Source of the DNA: Cladorhizidae sp. MBARI D1340-BT2
Lineage: Eukaryota; Porifera; Demospongiae; Poecilosclerida; Cladorhizidae
Assembly: GCA_028752905.1 (NCBI GenBank)
Contig: JAQNBH010000011.1
Span: 8,093,625 to 8,157,624, forward strand
DNA: 64,000 nt
Reading direction: 5' to 3'
Every line of letters starts with the position of its first letter. Position 1 is the first letter of the stretch. Below are positions 21,322 to 33,293 of this stretch, one piece after another. The notes under the pieces are model-generated. The model was given only the letters and a program-made list of their open reading frames with translations, was not told the DNA's origin and did not search any database. The position numbers and the translations under genes were made by a program.

Positions 21322-21723
21322 TGTTAGGCGCTCACCACTAGGCAAGCGTCAACACGTCTATTCTGGACTGGTTCTGATACAGCCTTGTTGTAAGGCTGTG
21401 TTCTCAATAGGAATATAGGTAAAGATTTATTATATTTCAAATGACTTACAGGCAGAGTCTTGATGTCTTAGAGCAGTCTAACTAGTCTGGCTATCTCAGA
21501 GCATACATACATACATATATTGGAATGTCCATGAATCATGATGTAACCTCTGACCAATCAGGTGTTTCCACACGGACAGTAAGGAGGTTTGCAACCATGT
21601 TGCATCATACATAATAATTTCATACATAATAGTTCAAGTAATTAACACGTACTTAATTAACAGTTACATGGATTTGGCAAGGGTTGAGGTCAAGGTTTGC
21701 TGCAATGTTGGGGGATCCCAACA
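21322..21723 (-). repeat. 5' LTR of the Gmr1-like element
   Basis: 402 bp, identical to the 16065-16466 copy except at three positions (in the AGTAAGGAGG, GCAACC and AATAATTTC contexts). It is followed by the CCCTT target duplication. Confidence 0.95.
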
Positions 21724-24295
21724 CCCTTCTCCAGAGCTCTATAACTTCCCACATGCTTTAGTTTCCAAAGTCGTTTGGTTCAATATATTTTTATTGTTAG
21801 TTTGATCCAATATGGTTAGACGTAGAAGTGCATGCCACAAAAGTTCTTAAAAATGAATGGGGAAAAAATCAAGTTGATAAAAGATAATCCCCAGGGCACA
21901 AATTTCAAACAGTTTTACCGTTATCTGAGGGTCAAAATCATTTGAAATTGTGTGGCTTTGTACTGCTCTAGTTCTGTAATTAATGAAGCATAAAAGAAAA
22001 AAGAGGGGGGGGGGGGGGAATTGAACTGATTTGTTTCTATTTGATTTTGATGTTAAAGTAGCCACCTATAAGAAGTTAATCAGTATAAGAAACTATATAG
22101 GAATAATTTACCTCGTGTATTACTCAAGTATACACATGTGCCTATCACAACTAGTTACATGATTTTGTTGATGTTCTAATAAATAACTACATGCAGCTTC
22201 TGAGGAAACCAACTGATCACTTCCTGTGTTAGCTAAGCATGTAGCTTCTTGCTGACTCGGGTCAGCTATATAGACTTGATGCGTGTTTACTGTATAGATG
22301 ATAACCTTTACCAATTTTCTAGTGTTTTACTGAGTCAAGAAACAGATTGGTCACTAGTTTAATCAGCTTTTTGACCAATGTTTTGTTATAGAGCCAGAAA
22401 ATGGGGAATTGCAGTTGCAGCACATCCATTTCACACCGAGGAATCAGCGCTTCAAGTAAATAAAGGATGGAGCTATGCAGTTGCTGGGTCTCAACTCTCA
22501 AGACTATGCATGTGAAATCACCCCCATCTGATGTATTGCTGTTGGGATGATTCTTGAATCCTGTGCATTATTTTTTGGTGAAACACATTAGCGAGTGTGC
22601 ATTGTTTCCACTTTTTTAGTTTACCAGGATGAAGACCGAAGTATTTCTTTTGAAATGTTGGTTTCAAAATCCAGAGAGCTGATTTACAGATAAATCTTAA
22701 ATGTTAGCTGAGAGTTATTGTATAGGTAGTCACTGCAATACTTTGGACAATTTTGTAATAAAGAATGTTTGTAAATTATAAGTAAGAATAAAAGTGGATC
22801 TATAGCTAGATACAAAATCGTGAAGATGAGTTTCACGGTTTTAAAGTGTTTTTTTTGTGTGTGTGGGGGGTGTGGGGTGTGGGGGGGGGGGGGGGTGAGT
22901 AGTTTACTACATAACAAAAATACAAGACATGCTGGAAGTGTTTTGGTGGCTAAAATCGGCTGCCACAGATTAGGATTCTAAGAAGCTTCCAAAGTGAGTC
23001 TTAGCTGATATATTAACATTATAATTTTAGAGACATTTTAAAATAGAGTCAAACCTATATATAGAGTGTGCTACTGTACTCGCGAAAACCCTATGAGCCA
23101 GCTTAGTTGTATATATCACCTAAAGTGTCTGGTAACATGTGGACATTCACTGGAACATTTGCAGTCTAGTTTTTATGAAATTATATGAAGTTATGCGATA
23201 GATATGCGATAGATGGAAACAAATGTGGACAGAAGCTTACTTCCTTGAAGATGGATTCTCAAGGTTTTATTCACACTTCTAATTTATTCACACTTCTAAA
23301 GGTTTCTTACCCTGCTAGTTTACTATCTTACTTAAGGATTTAAGGCAGGATGGGAGTCTTTTTGGAGCTATAGTGCTAAGAAATTAATATAGTATGTGGA
23401 GTGCTACAGCACTTCACATGAGAGTTAAATTTGTATTCACAACCAGCAAGAAGTGAATGCATTGCATGGAGTGGTGGGCGGGGCTGAGGAGGTAAGAGAG
23501 GAACAAAAATATTTAAAAAGAAGTAACAGAAACAAAACAAAACGCGGGGAAAAAATCAATTATCTTCACCTAATGTGCATGCAGGGGTGTGGCTGTGGGA
23601 GGAGTTGGAACACCTCCACTTTTAAGAAACAGATTCCACTAAGTAAGAGAGAATCATCAGGCAGTGCTTTCTGCAGGAATTTGCAGAGTACTAAAGTGAA
23701 TATCATGCACAAGATGACAAGAATTTATTCAAGTGATAGTTGCTCTCTTGACATTATTTCATGTGTTCAGATGGTCTTCATCACTCTTCTACCAACTGTA
23801 TCAACTGTTATCCTTCCTAAATATGCTAAGTAGCCAGCTCTCTCAGCCCATAGAGCGGCTGTACAGTATGTGCCTTTACCTTACCAAGATTTCTGCATAA
23901 TATATACAAAATGGTGAACCTCACCTCCATAACTGATAAATTGAGTAGTTATGTCCGAAGGATACTCCAGTATAGTTTCCTGTCAGCTATTTACCATACA
24001 GCCCATTCTCACTTGCCTCTGCAGAAAGTGATATTTTTTCAAGCTTCAAATCTGCTGCCACTTTCTTGATCTTTCTCCAAATGATGACCCTTCCCATTTT
24101 GTGGAAGTGAGTGACTCATCCATTGGTGAGTGAAGCAAACCCTCAATGCAGAAAACTTATTATTGCAGTGCATGACGTATGTATAAAGCTGAGCACCAAA
24201 CATCTACCCGTAAAAATACTAGTAAAGTATTAAAGAATGCTAAACATTGAGAGGTGAGCAAGAAAAAAGAAAAAAGCTTGAGCATGTTAATGAGC
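21724..24295. other. Gene-poor AT-rich sequence
   Basis: No supported coding region. It holds a poly-G tract near 22004-22018, a GT/G-rich tract near 22850-22896, and at 22235-22360 a diverged copy of the dispersed repeat also seen at 5770-5910. Confidence 0.4.
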
Positions 24296-24604
24296 CGAGT
24301 ACCTATGTCCACCCCGAGTACCTATGTCCACCCCGAGTACCTATGTCCACCCCCGAGTACCTATGTCCACCCCGAGTACCTATGTCCACCCCGAGTACCT
24401 ATGTCCACCCCGAGTACCTATGTCCACCCCGAGTACCTATGTCCACCCCGAGTACCTATGTCCACCCCGAGTATATACCTATGTCCACCCCGAGTACCTA
24501 TGTCCACCCCGAGTACCTATGTCCACCCCGAGTACCTATGTCCACCCCGAGTACCTATGTCCACCCCGAGTACCTATGTCCACCCCGAGTACCTATGTCC
24601 ACCA
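24296..24604 (+). repeat. 19-bp minisatellite, about 16 copies
   Basis: The unit GAGTACCTATGTCCACCCC is repeated almost perfectly. One copy has an extra C and one has a 4-bp insertion (GAGTATATACC). Because 19 is not divisible by three and the unit has no stop in any plus-strand frame, long open frames arise in all three frames. They are not evidence of a gene. Confidence 0.95.
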
Positions 24605-26046
24605 TCAATTCCTAGCCATGCAGCCCTTTCTCATCTGCCAGTGCAGCTAATTAATTTTGGTACGAGAGCTTATGCAGGAGGTGCTTTTAGAAGCTTGCAG
24701 TGTTTATATATTAAGGTCTTGGTTTGTTTGTTAGATTTCTGTCCGGCTTATTTTGCTATCTGGTAAGTTCTCACATCACCCATTAAACTGTGCAGCATGT
24801 TTTCACTTGCCAGGCTAATCTAGTTTACAATCTCTAGGCGTTCTCTTCAACATGAAAATCAAATACAAACAAGAGAGTTTTGTTTTATGAACTTAAAAGA
24901 AAAAATTAATTATGTAGCTAATGGTCAAAAAGAAATGAAGCTAATGTTCAATGCAAACATAGGACCGTAATTAACAACCAATTATTTCCTACTTTAAAAA
25001 AAGTCAGTATTAGCTATATTTGGTGCTCATTATTTTAACGGATAAATTGTCCATTAATTTTTGTGGTCTAATTTTTGTGGTCTATATACCTAGAGTATTT
25101 GCTAAAAAGTTGAAGCCTTCATCAGGAATTATTCCCTATGAAGGTTTGAGCATCTAACCAAAATGCTAAGCGAATAAATCAAGCTGATTATCAAGAAAGT
25201 CATATTATAGCTAGCTAAATTCTTGTATCTTTTTGAAATGGCTTCAACTCAGCTTGGCTGTTTGGTGGGCGGAGTTCTACTATTAAACTGTTACAAAGTC
25301 CGATGTAGCTGACCCTATATGGATTCAGTCAACAATAGCGGCAGAGTTGTGTTTGTTCTGATGTTAGAGAGTACCTATGGTATAAGTGGGTACATATAAT
25401 TATAGTCAACAACAGCAACAAGACAAGGCATTTATTGATATGTGATGTATCGAACAACAAAACTCTGAGTGGGACTATGTAGCACTCTGTGTGGTCCTCC
25501 ACCATCAACTACAATATAGAAGGGGGGAGCAACACACACACACATACGTACAGCAACTATGAAAGGAAACACGACTGCCTCCATTAGTATGCAGTAAGAT
25601 AACCCTTTACTATTTAATTCACCAATATTGTTCTACTTTTATATTGAAATGGTAAAGGGTATGTGTTTACGTGGTTTAGCCTTGCTTCCTTTCTTGTAAT
25701 TAAAACTTTTTTTCTTATTATTGTTGTTATTAATTTATCACATGGTAAAATGTTTTGTTATTCATATATTATTACATGTACAGCCATTTACATCCTCTAA
25801 AGTCTTTGACTTAATCTTGCTGTTGACTTGTAAGTAATAAGCTGAAATACAACAACAAATATACAGAATAAAAATAATGATAATAATAAATAATAAATAA
25901 ATTTAAAAAAATAATTATTATTATAATTCGCATGACTTAATTAAGTGTGAATGGACTCTGATATTGCCTGTTTATCATATGTGTATAATATAAGATAATA
26001 ATGAGAATAAAAAATTTCTTTAATATATAATAATAATTTAAAAAAT
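24605..26046. other. Non-coding AT-rich sequence
   Basis: Contains one copy of the short CTGATGA-type repeat at 25113-25200 and AT-rich low-complexity runs at 25860-25925 and 26000-26045. No gene was recognised. Confidence 0.4.
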
Positions 26047-26395
26047 ATGAAGAATGGCAAGCAACTGGTATGGGATGCAACCTGTGCAGATATGTTTTCC
26101 CAGTCATATCGGGGTAAAGCAGTGAGTGGTCCGGGAGCTGTGGCTGCTATGGCAGAGGAGAAAAAAGTGGCCAAGTATACCAGCCTAGATCCTTGCCACT
26201 TTTTTGTGCCTGTGGCCATTGGGGGTCATCGGGAACAGGTCGATGGCTTTCCTGAAGGAACTCAGCCTCAGAATAAGGCAAAGAACTGGGGAGGTGAATG
26301 CCTGTGCTTACCTCCTTCAGCGTCTCTCAGTGGGCAGTCCAGCGGGGGAATGCCTTGTCTGTTTTGGGGTCGGTCGGGAGTTGACCGTTAGCTTT
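26047..26395 (+). pseudogene. Non-LTR-like retroelement C-terminal relic
   Basis: Frame one reads KQLVWDATCADMF, AEEKKVAKYTSLDPCHFF and VPVAIG. Frame two continues FLKELSLRIRQRTGEVNA and YLLQRLS. A third resumes AVQRGNALSVLGS and then a stop. These ordered motifs characterise the C-terminal end of a retroelement polyprotein family seen in many invertebrates, shared with the fragment at 9531-10127. Two frameshifts (near 26225 and 26330) inactivate it. AT-rich tracts flank it on both sides. The biochemical role of this domain is not known to me. Confidence 0.55.
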
Positions 26396-27009
26396 TTAGT
26401 TATTAAATTTATTTATTGTTAATTAGTGGTATTTTTGTAATTGATTATTGTAATTGATTACTATTATTATAACTACTATATAACTATAGCATGTGTTAAT
26501 TAGAACTTGGTATGTTATGTTTGCTCTTTATAATAAATGTAATTGATAAATAATATAAATACATAAATAATACATAAATAAAATTAATAATAAAAAATTA
26601 AAAGTGAATCGAAGAGGATGATAACTTTGGTACTTGATTCCCATGTTTACAATTAGTGTCACACCAACATAATATTAAAACATTTTTTTAACACACCTTA
26701 GCCATTTATCATGCAACAAAAAACATTCCTAATGGATTTTGTAGTGTGGGTCATGTGCAAAATACTTGGAACTTGGTGGCAGCATGCCGACCATGTATCT
26801 CATTGAAGGAGTTGGCTATTGAAGATTATGTTGTGAGTATTAAGTGGTTTTCTACAGTTAGTAAACATTCCACTGCTTTCTTTTCTGATTCAGATATTTT
26901 AGCTCAATTCTGTTAAAATGATCATGGTGGCACTGCTTTGCATTTCATTGGTGGACTGCCTACAGTCGACTCAGCTACTTCATAATAAAGTTTTCATATA
27001 TTATAATAT

Positions 27010-27245
27010 ATATATATAGTCAGGGCCATCCAGGTGGAAGGCAATCAACTGAGGGCGCACGTGTCATTCTCCTTCGTTGTTCTTAGAAATGTTTCTGTTG
27101 ATTAGTGTTTGAATATAATTATGTGTAGGAACTCGAGCAATATATATAGTCAGGGCCATCCAGATGGAAGGCAACCAACTCAGGATGCACGTGTCATTCT
27201 CCTTTGTTGTTTTTAATTATGTGTAGGAACAAGAGCAATAATAAT
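27010..27245 (+). repeat. Imperfect tandem duplication of about 135 bp
   Basis: TATATAGTCAGGGCCATCCA with GGAAGGCAA and GCACGTGTCATTCTCC occurs at about 27010 and again at about 27145, each followed by AATTATGTGTAGGAAC. The second copy is shorter. Confidence 0.8.
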
Positions 27246-27518
27246 TAGTGTGCATGGAGAGACCCCCTCTCATTATTTTTTTATTCCTATCATATGTTGT
27301 CAGTTCTGTGTGTGTGTAGTTGTGTGTGTGTGCATGCACATGTGTGTATGTGTGTCTGTGATGAGCATGTGTGTGGTCTATGTGTGTACTATAATTAATG
27401 TTGTTATTTTTAAGTTAAACTATTTTTAATATATACAGTAAAAATTATGTATTAACTAGGTAGGAAAAAATATCAGATCATAAAAATTCAATATGTAATA
27501 GCACTATCATAAATTATA

Positions 27519-27615
27519 TATACTCCAGGTGTCACAAGGAGTTAAACTGTGCCTGCATGTGTGAGCACTGTCATATACTCCAGGTGTCACAAGGAGTTAA
27601 ACTGTGCCTGCATGT
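27519..27615 (+). repeat. Tandem duplication of about 55 bp overlapping the hydrolase stop region
   Basis: TACTCCAGGTGTCACAAGGA and GTTAAACTGTGCCTGCATGT occur twice in a row. The right-hand copy contains the last codons and the stop of the alpha/beta hydrolase gene at 27597, so the duplication includes its 3' end. Confidence 0.85.
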
Positions 27616-28179
27616 GTGACACATGTCATGTGTACATATAGCCAGGCAAAGACTATAGCAATGAGAGCAACCACAAGCACGAAGAACATATGCCTTGCTA
27701 AGTAGTAGCAATAGTCTGACTTGTCTTCTGCACAGATTGACTTCTCCCATTTGTTGGCGAATTTTCCTGAGTTCATCGTACAATCTCTCTTGATTTTTTC
27801 CCCTTCCTTGGCCCCTGGCAATAGAGCATCACAGGAAGTCAGACATTCAGAATTCGAGATGATTTTCGATGATTTACCAGTCTTCTGTACTCGGTTGTGA
27901 TCCTTGAAGACAGAATTACGTATAATCTTCACTAACATTTCAGGATTCTGCACATGAACGTGATGAGTGCCTCCTTCAACATACTTAATGTTGACACTCT
28001 TGCCTTTGCTAGCTTTCTTGATCTCCTGTCCTCCCTTGTTCTGGAATGTCGACTTTTTGCCGTAGATAAAAGTGATTGGAAGATGGACAGATTTGAGCAG
28101 TTTTATTAGTCGCTTCTTGAGGGGGTGTTTTGAGTAGAAAAACATATGGTCACTTATCACTGAGAATGCATTGGCTCCA
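27597..28179 (-). CDS. ABHD4/5-like hydrolase, exon 4 (C-terminal part)
   Basis: The exon follows the acceptor TTCTCTCTAG and starts one base into a codon, giving GANAFSVISDHMFF. It continues with LPITFIYGKKSTF, the beta strand that normally leads to the catalytic Asp, then VEGGTHHVHVQNPE with the catalytic His near residue 330. In ABHD4/5 relatives this region reads H-x4-D; here the Asp position is Gln. The usual Asp after the IYG strand also seems replaced. A linker of about 90 residues, unusual for the family, leads to a hydrophobic segment at about residues 421-442 (MFFVLVVALIAIVFAWLYV), a likely tail anchor. Loss of the Asp residues suggests altered or absent acyltransferase activity. 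Confidence 0.82.
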
Positions 28180-28342
28180 CTAGAGAGAAGAGGATAATAA
28201 TATTTTAGGTTAGTGTCTTACCCAACTAACAATATTTATCGCCCCTAGTTAACAGTCAATATTTCTTAAGGAAACTCCCCCCCCCCCCCCCTCCTCCCCA
28301 ACCTTCTAATGATTTTATTTCATCATTGAACAACAATAGGAA

Positions 28343-28535
28343 TGTGGCATAACTGTAATGTACTATAATAAATTATAGTGCTAGCTATTGATTGATCTTA
28401 TTAATAGTAATGATGTCATTTCCTGTTCTATATATACGAGGCAGGGACCACGTGAAATAAAGAGAAACTTACTTGTAACTGAATCTTAAGTTCTAGCACG
28501 CTAGTCCACTAAACAGAGTAGAGAGTAACACCACA
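28343..28535 (+). repeat. 5' LTR of the intron-3 gypsy element
   Basis: 193 bp with a TATATATACGAGGCAGGG promoter-like stretch. It ends CACCACA directly before the primer site TGGTGGCAGCAGTG (28536-28549). Confidence 0.9.
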
Positions 28536-28563
28536 TGGTGGCAGCAGTGTTTCTCACCTAGCC

Positions 28564-29400
28564 ATGACCCGACACAACCTCGCACCACCTGACTCGTTCA
28601 ACTTTAGGAACCGAGATGACTGGCCTAGATGGAAGCGCCGCTTTGCGCCGTATCGTGTAGCCTCAGGACTATCTGAAGACAGCCCAGAGAAGCAAGTTAA
28701 CACTCTGCTTTACTGCCTGGGAGAACAAGCAGAGGCTGTTCTCACATCCACGAATGCCAGTACAGAGGACAGGAAGGTGTATGACACAGTCGTCACGAAG
28801 CTCGATGGATTCTTCAAAGTTAGGAAGAAAGTCATCTTTGAGCGGGCACGCTTCAACAGAAGGAACCAGCGAGAGTGCTGAACAATATATAATGGTATTG
28901 TATGGTTTAGCTGAGAATTGTGAGTATGGAGCGTTACATTCTGAATTGATAAGAGATAGACTGGTAGTCGGTATTAGAGATGTCACACCATCTGAACAGC
29001 TCCAGACAAATGCCAAACTCACCCTTGATAAAGCAAAAAAAATCAAATGCCAAAGTGAAGCTGTCCATCAGCAACAGTGTCTGCTCAAAGGAACAGAGCC
29101 ACAGAGCATCGAGGCTCTACAACATGGCAGCTACAGAAGCAATTGGAGACCGGGAGGTAGCCAGCAACAAAGATGCAAAAACAAATTAAAAGCATCACCC
29201 TTTACCGAAAAGAAGTGCACATGTAGTGGTAGAGGGGCACATCCACGGGACAAGTGCCCTGCCAAGGATGCTGAGTGCCACAGCTGCAGAAAGAAGGTCA
29301 CTATGGAAATATGTGCTTTTCCAAGACCACTGCAGATTCAGTCGAAGCAGCGGCTGAGTCCATGGACACTGCGTTCTTGGACAACTTGACACCTACAAAA
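28564..29400 (+). pseudogene. Gypsy gag (nucleocapsid-capsid), frameshifted
   Basis: The start MTRHNLAPPDSFNFRNRDDW matches metazoan Mag/K02A2.6-like Gag. NTLLYCLGEQAEAVLTS and VIFERARFNRR follow. After a frameshift near 28870 the frame continues IMVLYGLAENCEYGALHSEL and RDRLVVGIRD. A zinc-knuckle region CTCSGRGAHPRDKCPAKD with a second CHSC knuckle comes next before another shift near 29300. The same Gag family is present at 38175-38900. Confidence 0.85.
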
Positions 29401-29439
29401 CCTGATACCGTATGGTTTGCACATATTCAGTTAAATAGC

Positions 29440-31960
29440 CTTTTAAGCTGGACATAGGTGCTGAGGTCACAGCTATCAGTGGTGCCACATACCAACACCT
29501 TGGCAAGCCCAAGCTATCTCACCCTGATAAGCTTTTGTATGGCCCTTCCAGACAGCCCCTAAAGTTGATCGGCAAGTTCAAAGGAACATTTATACACAAA
29601 GGTAGACAGTGACATCAACAGGTGTATGTAGTCACAGGACTTAAGATTAACCTGTTAGGTCTGCCAGCCATTACTGCACTGACCATTACAGCTCGTATCG
29701 ATACCACTGCACACGAGGAGATCGACAAATGCATACGGAAGCAGTTCCCAAGGGTTTTTAAAGGGCTGGGAAACCTTGGTGAAGAGTTTGTCATTAAGCT
29801 CAAGCCAGAGGCTAACCCCCATGCATGCTTTACTCCCCGCCATGTACCACTATCTCTCCGACCACAAGTGGAAGAAGAACTCCAACGAATGGAATCCTGA
29901 GAGTAATCTCAAAGGTGGATGAACCTACCCAATGGTGTGCAGGGATGCAAAAAGAATGGCAAAGTCTGCATCTGCATTGACCTCAAACCCCTTAATTAAC
30001 GAGAATGTGCTCCGTGAAGTCCACCCGATGCCTAAAGCCGATGAGACACTTGCCCAGCTGACTGGAGCAAAAGTATTTTCCGAACTGAATGCCAACAGCG
30101 GGTTTTGGCGGATTCCGTTCCGCTTTCAGAGTCATCCCATCCACACACAACATTTATCACCCCAATTGCTCGTTACTACTTCCATAAACTACATTTGGAA
30201 TTTCTAGTGCTCCTGAGCACTTCCAAAAAGGATGTCTGCAATTCTCAGTGGCCTAGAAGGAGTTGTGTGTCAAATGGACGATGTATTAATGTTTGGCGGA
30301 GACCAGACAGAACATGACACAAGGCTCACAGCCGTACTTCAAATGCATCGAATCTGCTGGTGCTACTTTAAACCCCGATAAGTACGAATTTTCATGAAAG
30401 ACACTGAAGTTCCTAGGATGCATCCTAGATGAAGATGGTATTCGAGCAGATCCTGAGAAGACTACCGCAATCCGAGAGATGAAACCCCCTACAAATATCT
30501 CAGACTAGGGAAATTTTCCAAAAACCTGCTACTCTGACACAACCCTTACACGAGCTATTAAACAAGAAACAAGCTTGGATTTGGGGCCCAAGCCAAGAAC
30601 AAGCCTTCACAGAAGTGAAAGAGGAGTTATCCAAGGCAACTACCCTTGCCCTGTTTGATGTCCAAAAGGACTCAGCAGATGCTTCAGCCTACGGATTGGG
30701 AGCAGTTCTCCTATAAAGGACTGATTCAGATTGGAAGCCAGTCGCTTATGCTTCTCGATCCTTATCTGAGACGGAACGCAGGTAAGCACAAATAGAGGAG
30801 GCACTTGCCATTACATGGGCCTGCGAGAAATTCTCTATGTATGTGCTTGGCAAATGATTTTCAATCGAAACTGACCACAAACCTCTTGTACCACTTCTTG
30901 GATTGAAACACTTAGACAGCCTCCCTCCTAGAATTCTCCGCTTCAGACTACGTCTCACACGGTTTGATTACTCGAGCGAACATGTTCCAGGGAAGCACTT
31001 ATACACTGCAGATACCTTGTCATGAGCACCAGTCCCTTCCTATGTAGACTCAACCTTGGGAGAGCTAGCTGAACTAGCCATGGAAGCATGTATTGCCCAC
31101 CTGCCAGCTGGACAGAATCGACTCAATGAGTATCAAGAAGCTCAAGCCTCAGATCCTCTATGCTCACTGGTGATCTGTACAAGTTGGCCTGTCAAGGGGA
31201 AAGTAGACGAGGCACTCGCTCACTACTAGGAAACCCAAGGAGCTCTTACCCTACATAGAAACCTTCTTCTACATGGGACTAGAATTGTCGTACCTGCATC
31301 AATGCAGCGAGAGACATTAGCCAAGCTTCATGAGGGACATCAGGGAATTGAAGGATGTAGACAAAGAGCCAGAATTTCAGTATGGAGACCTGGACTGTCC
31401 AATCAAATTGGAAAGTTGGTGGGAAAATGTACACATTGTACGAAAGAGAGCACACGTCGAAAGGAGCCTCTGATGCCAACTGCTCTTCCTGACTACCCCT
31501 GGCAAAAGATGGACTGGCCTGTTTTCACTGGATGGAACCACTTTTATGATTGTGGTTGATTACTTCTCCAGATATCCAGAAGCGATAAAACTGATGTCTA
31601 CAACATCATCAGGAGTCATATCTGTCCTCAAGTATCTCTTCTCAAGATATGGCATTCCTGAAGAAGTGATAAGTGACAATGGGCCGCAATATGCATCTCA
31701 AGAATTCTGTGATTTTGCAAAGAAGTACCGTTTCAAGCATACTACTAGCAGCCCTCATTTTCCTCTAAGCAATGGACATGCTGAAAGAGCCGTCCAGACC
31801 GCAAAGAAGCTGTTGAAAGGAACAACTTTCACTGCTATCCTACCGGTCAACACCTCTACCCTGGTGTGGATTATCTCCAGCCGAGCTACTGATGGGAAGG
31901 CAACTTCGATCAAATATTCCGAGACTCTCATACCACAGTGACCATACCTGAATGACTTCC
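29440..31960 (+). pseudogene. Gypsy pol (protease, RT, RNase H, integrase), heavily broken
   Basis: In order: protease LDIGAEVTAIS, where the catalytic Asp is kept but Thr is Ile (near 29450); the RT lead-in VEEELQRMES; KVFSELNANSGFWRIP; a QMDD version of the polymerase YxDD box near 30270; RNase H with YGLGAV, YVLGK and ETDHKPLVPLLG near 30860; ADTLS near 31010; integrase with HEGHQGIEGC, CTHCTKES, DYFSRYPEAIKL and VISDNGPQYAS (31310-31700). Stops and frame changes occur about every few hundred bases. It is typical of the Mag-like clade in order and motifs. Confidence 0.85.
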
Positions 31961-32316
31961 GACTGGCAAACAGCAAGCTCGAACAGAAAATCAGAATGGA
32001 CTATGATGCTCGTCGTGGTACCCGACCACTTGCTGACATCCTGAGGACACCAGGGTCTAGGTGGCAACCTCCAACACCCTGTCACCAGGATGTGTAATCG
32101 CTCGTGCAGAGACCTTGAGGTCCTACCTGGTGGAGACACCAACTGGAGATGTTCGACGCAATCGAGTTCACCTGACAGTGAGACCGGATCCACAGCCATC
32201 TGACATCATGGATGCAACACCATCTCGTAAACAAAGCCCAATAATGACTAGATCTCGCAAGGGCACATGCATCAATCCTCCCCAAAGACTTTGACTGTCA
32301 TCCTGGGAAAGGGAGA

Positions 32317-32498
32317 TGTGGCATAACTATAATATACTATATAGCGCTAGCTATTGATTGATCTTATTAATAGTAATGATGTCATTTCCTGTTCTATATG
32401 AGGCAGGGACCACGTGAAATCAAGAGAAACTTACTTGTGACTGAATCTTAAGTTCTAGCTAGGCTAGTCCACTAAACAGTCTAGAGAGTAACACCACA
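32317..32498 (+). repeat. 3' LTR of the intron-3 gypsy element
   Basis: 182 bp, alignable with the 5' LTR throughout except for small deletions near its TATA-like region. AGGAA follows directly. Confidence 0.9.
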
Positions 32499-33293
32499 AG
32501 GAACATGAACATTGACTGGGTGAAGAGTAGAGTCCAGAAAATGTTTGACTACCATTGTGGTGCTATACATATATAACGGCCACTCTACCCTCAGGAAGCC
32601 ATAGAAACATGTATAGAGAAGACAAAGAATGAAATTGCTGAGTTTGAAATTGAGTTCCTGCAAATCATTGATGGTTCATAAAGGCTAACATTCTGGAAGA
32701 AAGAAAGGTGATGGATCCGAGGGGGGGGAAAGGAATGCGATTAAAAGGGAGGAAAGGTATGCATGTATGAGGTAATAATAGCCGCAAACTGGAGTACACT
32801 AGCACTACCTATATTTGGTTTGAATCAATTCTAAAATGGCAGACAGCTAAATGAACACGACAAAACAAAGTTTAAATCTCGGCTAAACTCAATTTGACAG
32901 CTTCTTAGCACTACTACAAACTTCAAAAATACTTCCACCGTGCCTGCAATCCTTTGCTAAGGTATAAACCAGAAGATTTAAAACCATAAAAGTTTTGAAA
33001 AAACATTGAAATACATCTTAAAGGATCTATCATCAGTAGCACTCCCTGCACTGCTTTGCCCCACTTCAAAATGGTGGACACCTCCCACCAAACTTAATCA
33101 GCACTTTCTTAGCTACATAAATGATTTCCAAAATAATCCCAGAGTGCCTGAAAAAAACTTGTAATTGTATTCATGTCTTGCTAGAAACAAGTTTGCATGA
33201 ATTTGCATTATTCATGCACACTGTCCCAGTATAACATAGAGTAGTTTACCACTCCCATTGCTCCACCCATCAAAAGAGGGATACTGTACTCAC

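Larger units (their letters stand above)
16065..21723 (-). mobile_element. Gmr1-like Ty3/gypsy LTR retrotransposon, complete
   Basis: The element is 5659 bp, bounded by 402-bp direct LTRs that differ at only three positions. It is flanked by the 5-bp duplication CCCTT (16060-16064 and 21724-21728). Coding is on the minus strand, so the 5' LTR is the right one. Domain order is Gag, zinc knuckle, aspartic protease, integrase, reverse transcriptase, RNase H. Integrase before reverse transcriptase is copia-like, yet the polymerase sequence is gypsy-type; this combination defines Gmr1-like elements, first described in Atlantic cod. A primer binding site and polypurine tract are both in place. One in-frame stop and two frameshifts break the genes, although the LTRs are almost identical. 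Confidence 0.93.
28343..32498 (+). mobile_element. Mag-like Ty3/gypsy LTR retrotransposon in intron 3
   Basis: LTRs at 28343-28535 (193 bp) and 32317-32498 (182 bp) begin TGTGGCATAACT and end AGTAACACCACA. The element is flanked by the 5-bp duplication AGGAA (28338-28342 and 32499-32503). A tRNA-Leu-like primer site follows the 5' LTR and a GGGAAAGGGAGA purine tract precedes the 3' LTR. Domain order is Gag, protease, RT, RNase H, integrase, the normal gypsy order. Frameshifts and stops are numerous, and the LTRs differ by substitutions and small indels, so this insertion is older than the Gmr1-like one. It lies antisense to the host hydrolase gene. Confidence 0.92.

Noticed and set aside
24296..24604. 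Possible CRISPR array
   Set aside because: Units are contiguous with no unique spacers, and the genome is eukaryotic.
24247..24766. Three overlapping plus-strand frames of 108-170 residues
   Set aside because: They are generated by the 19-bp minisatellite and are identical cyclic translations of it.
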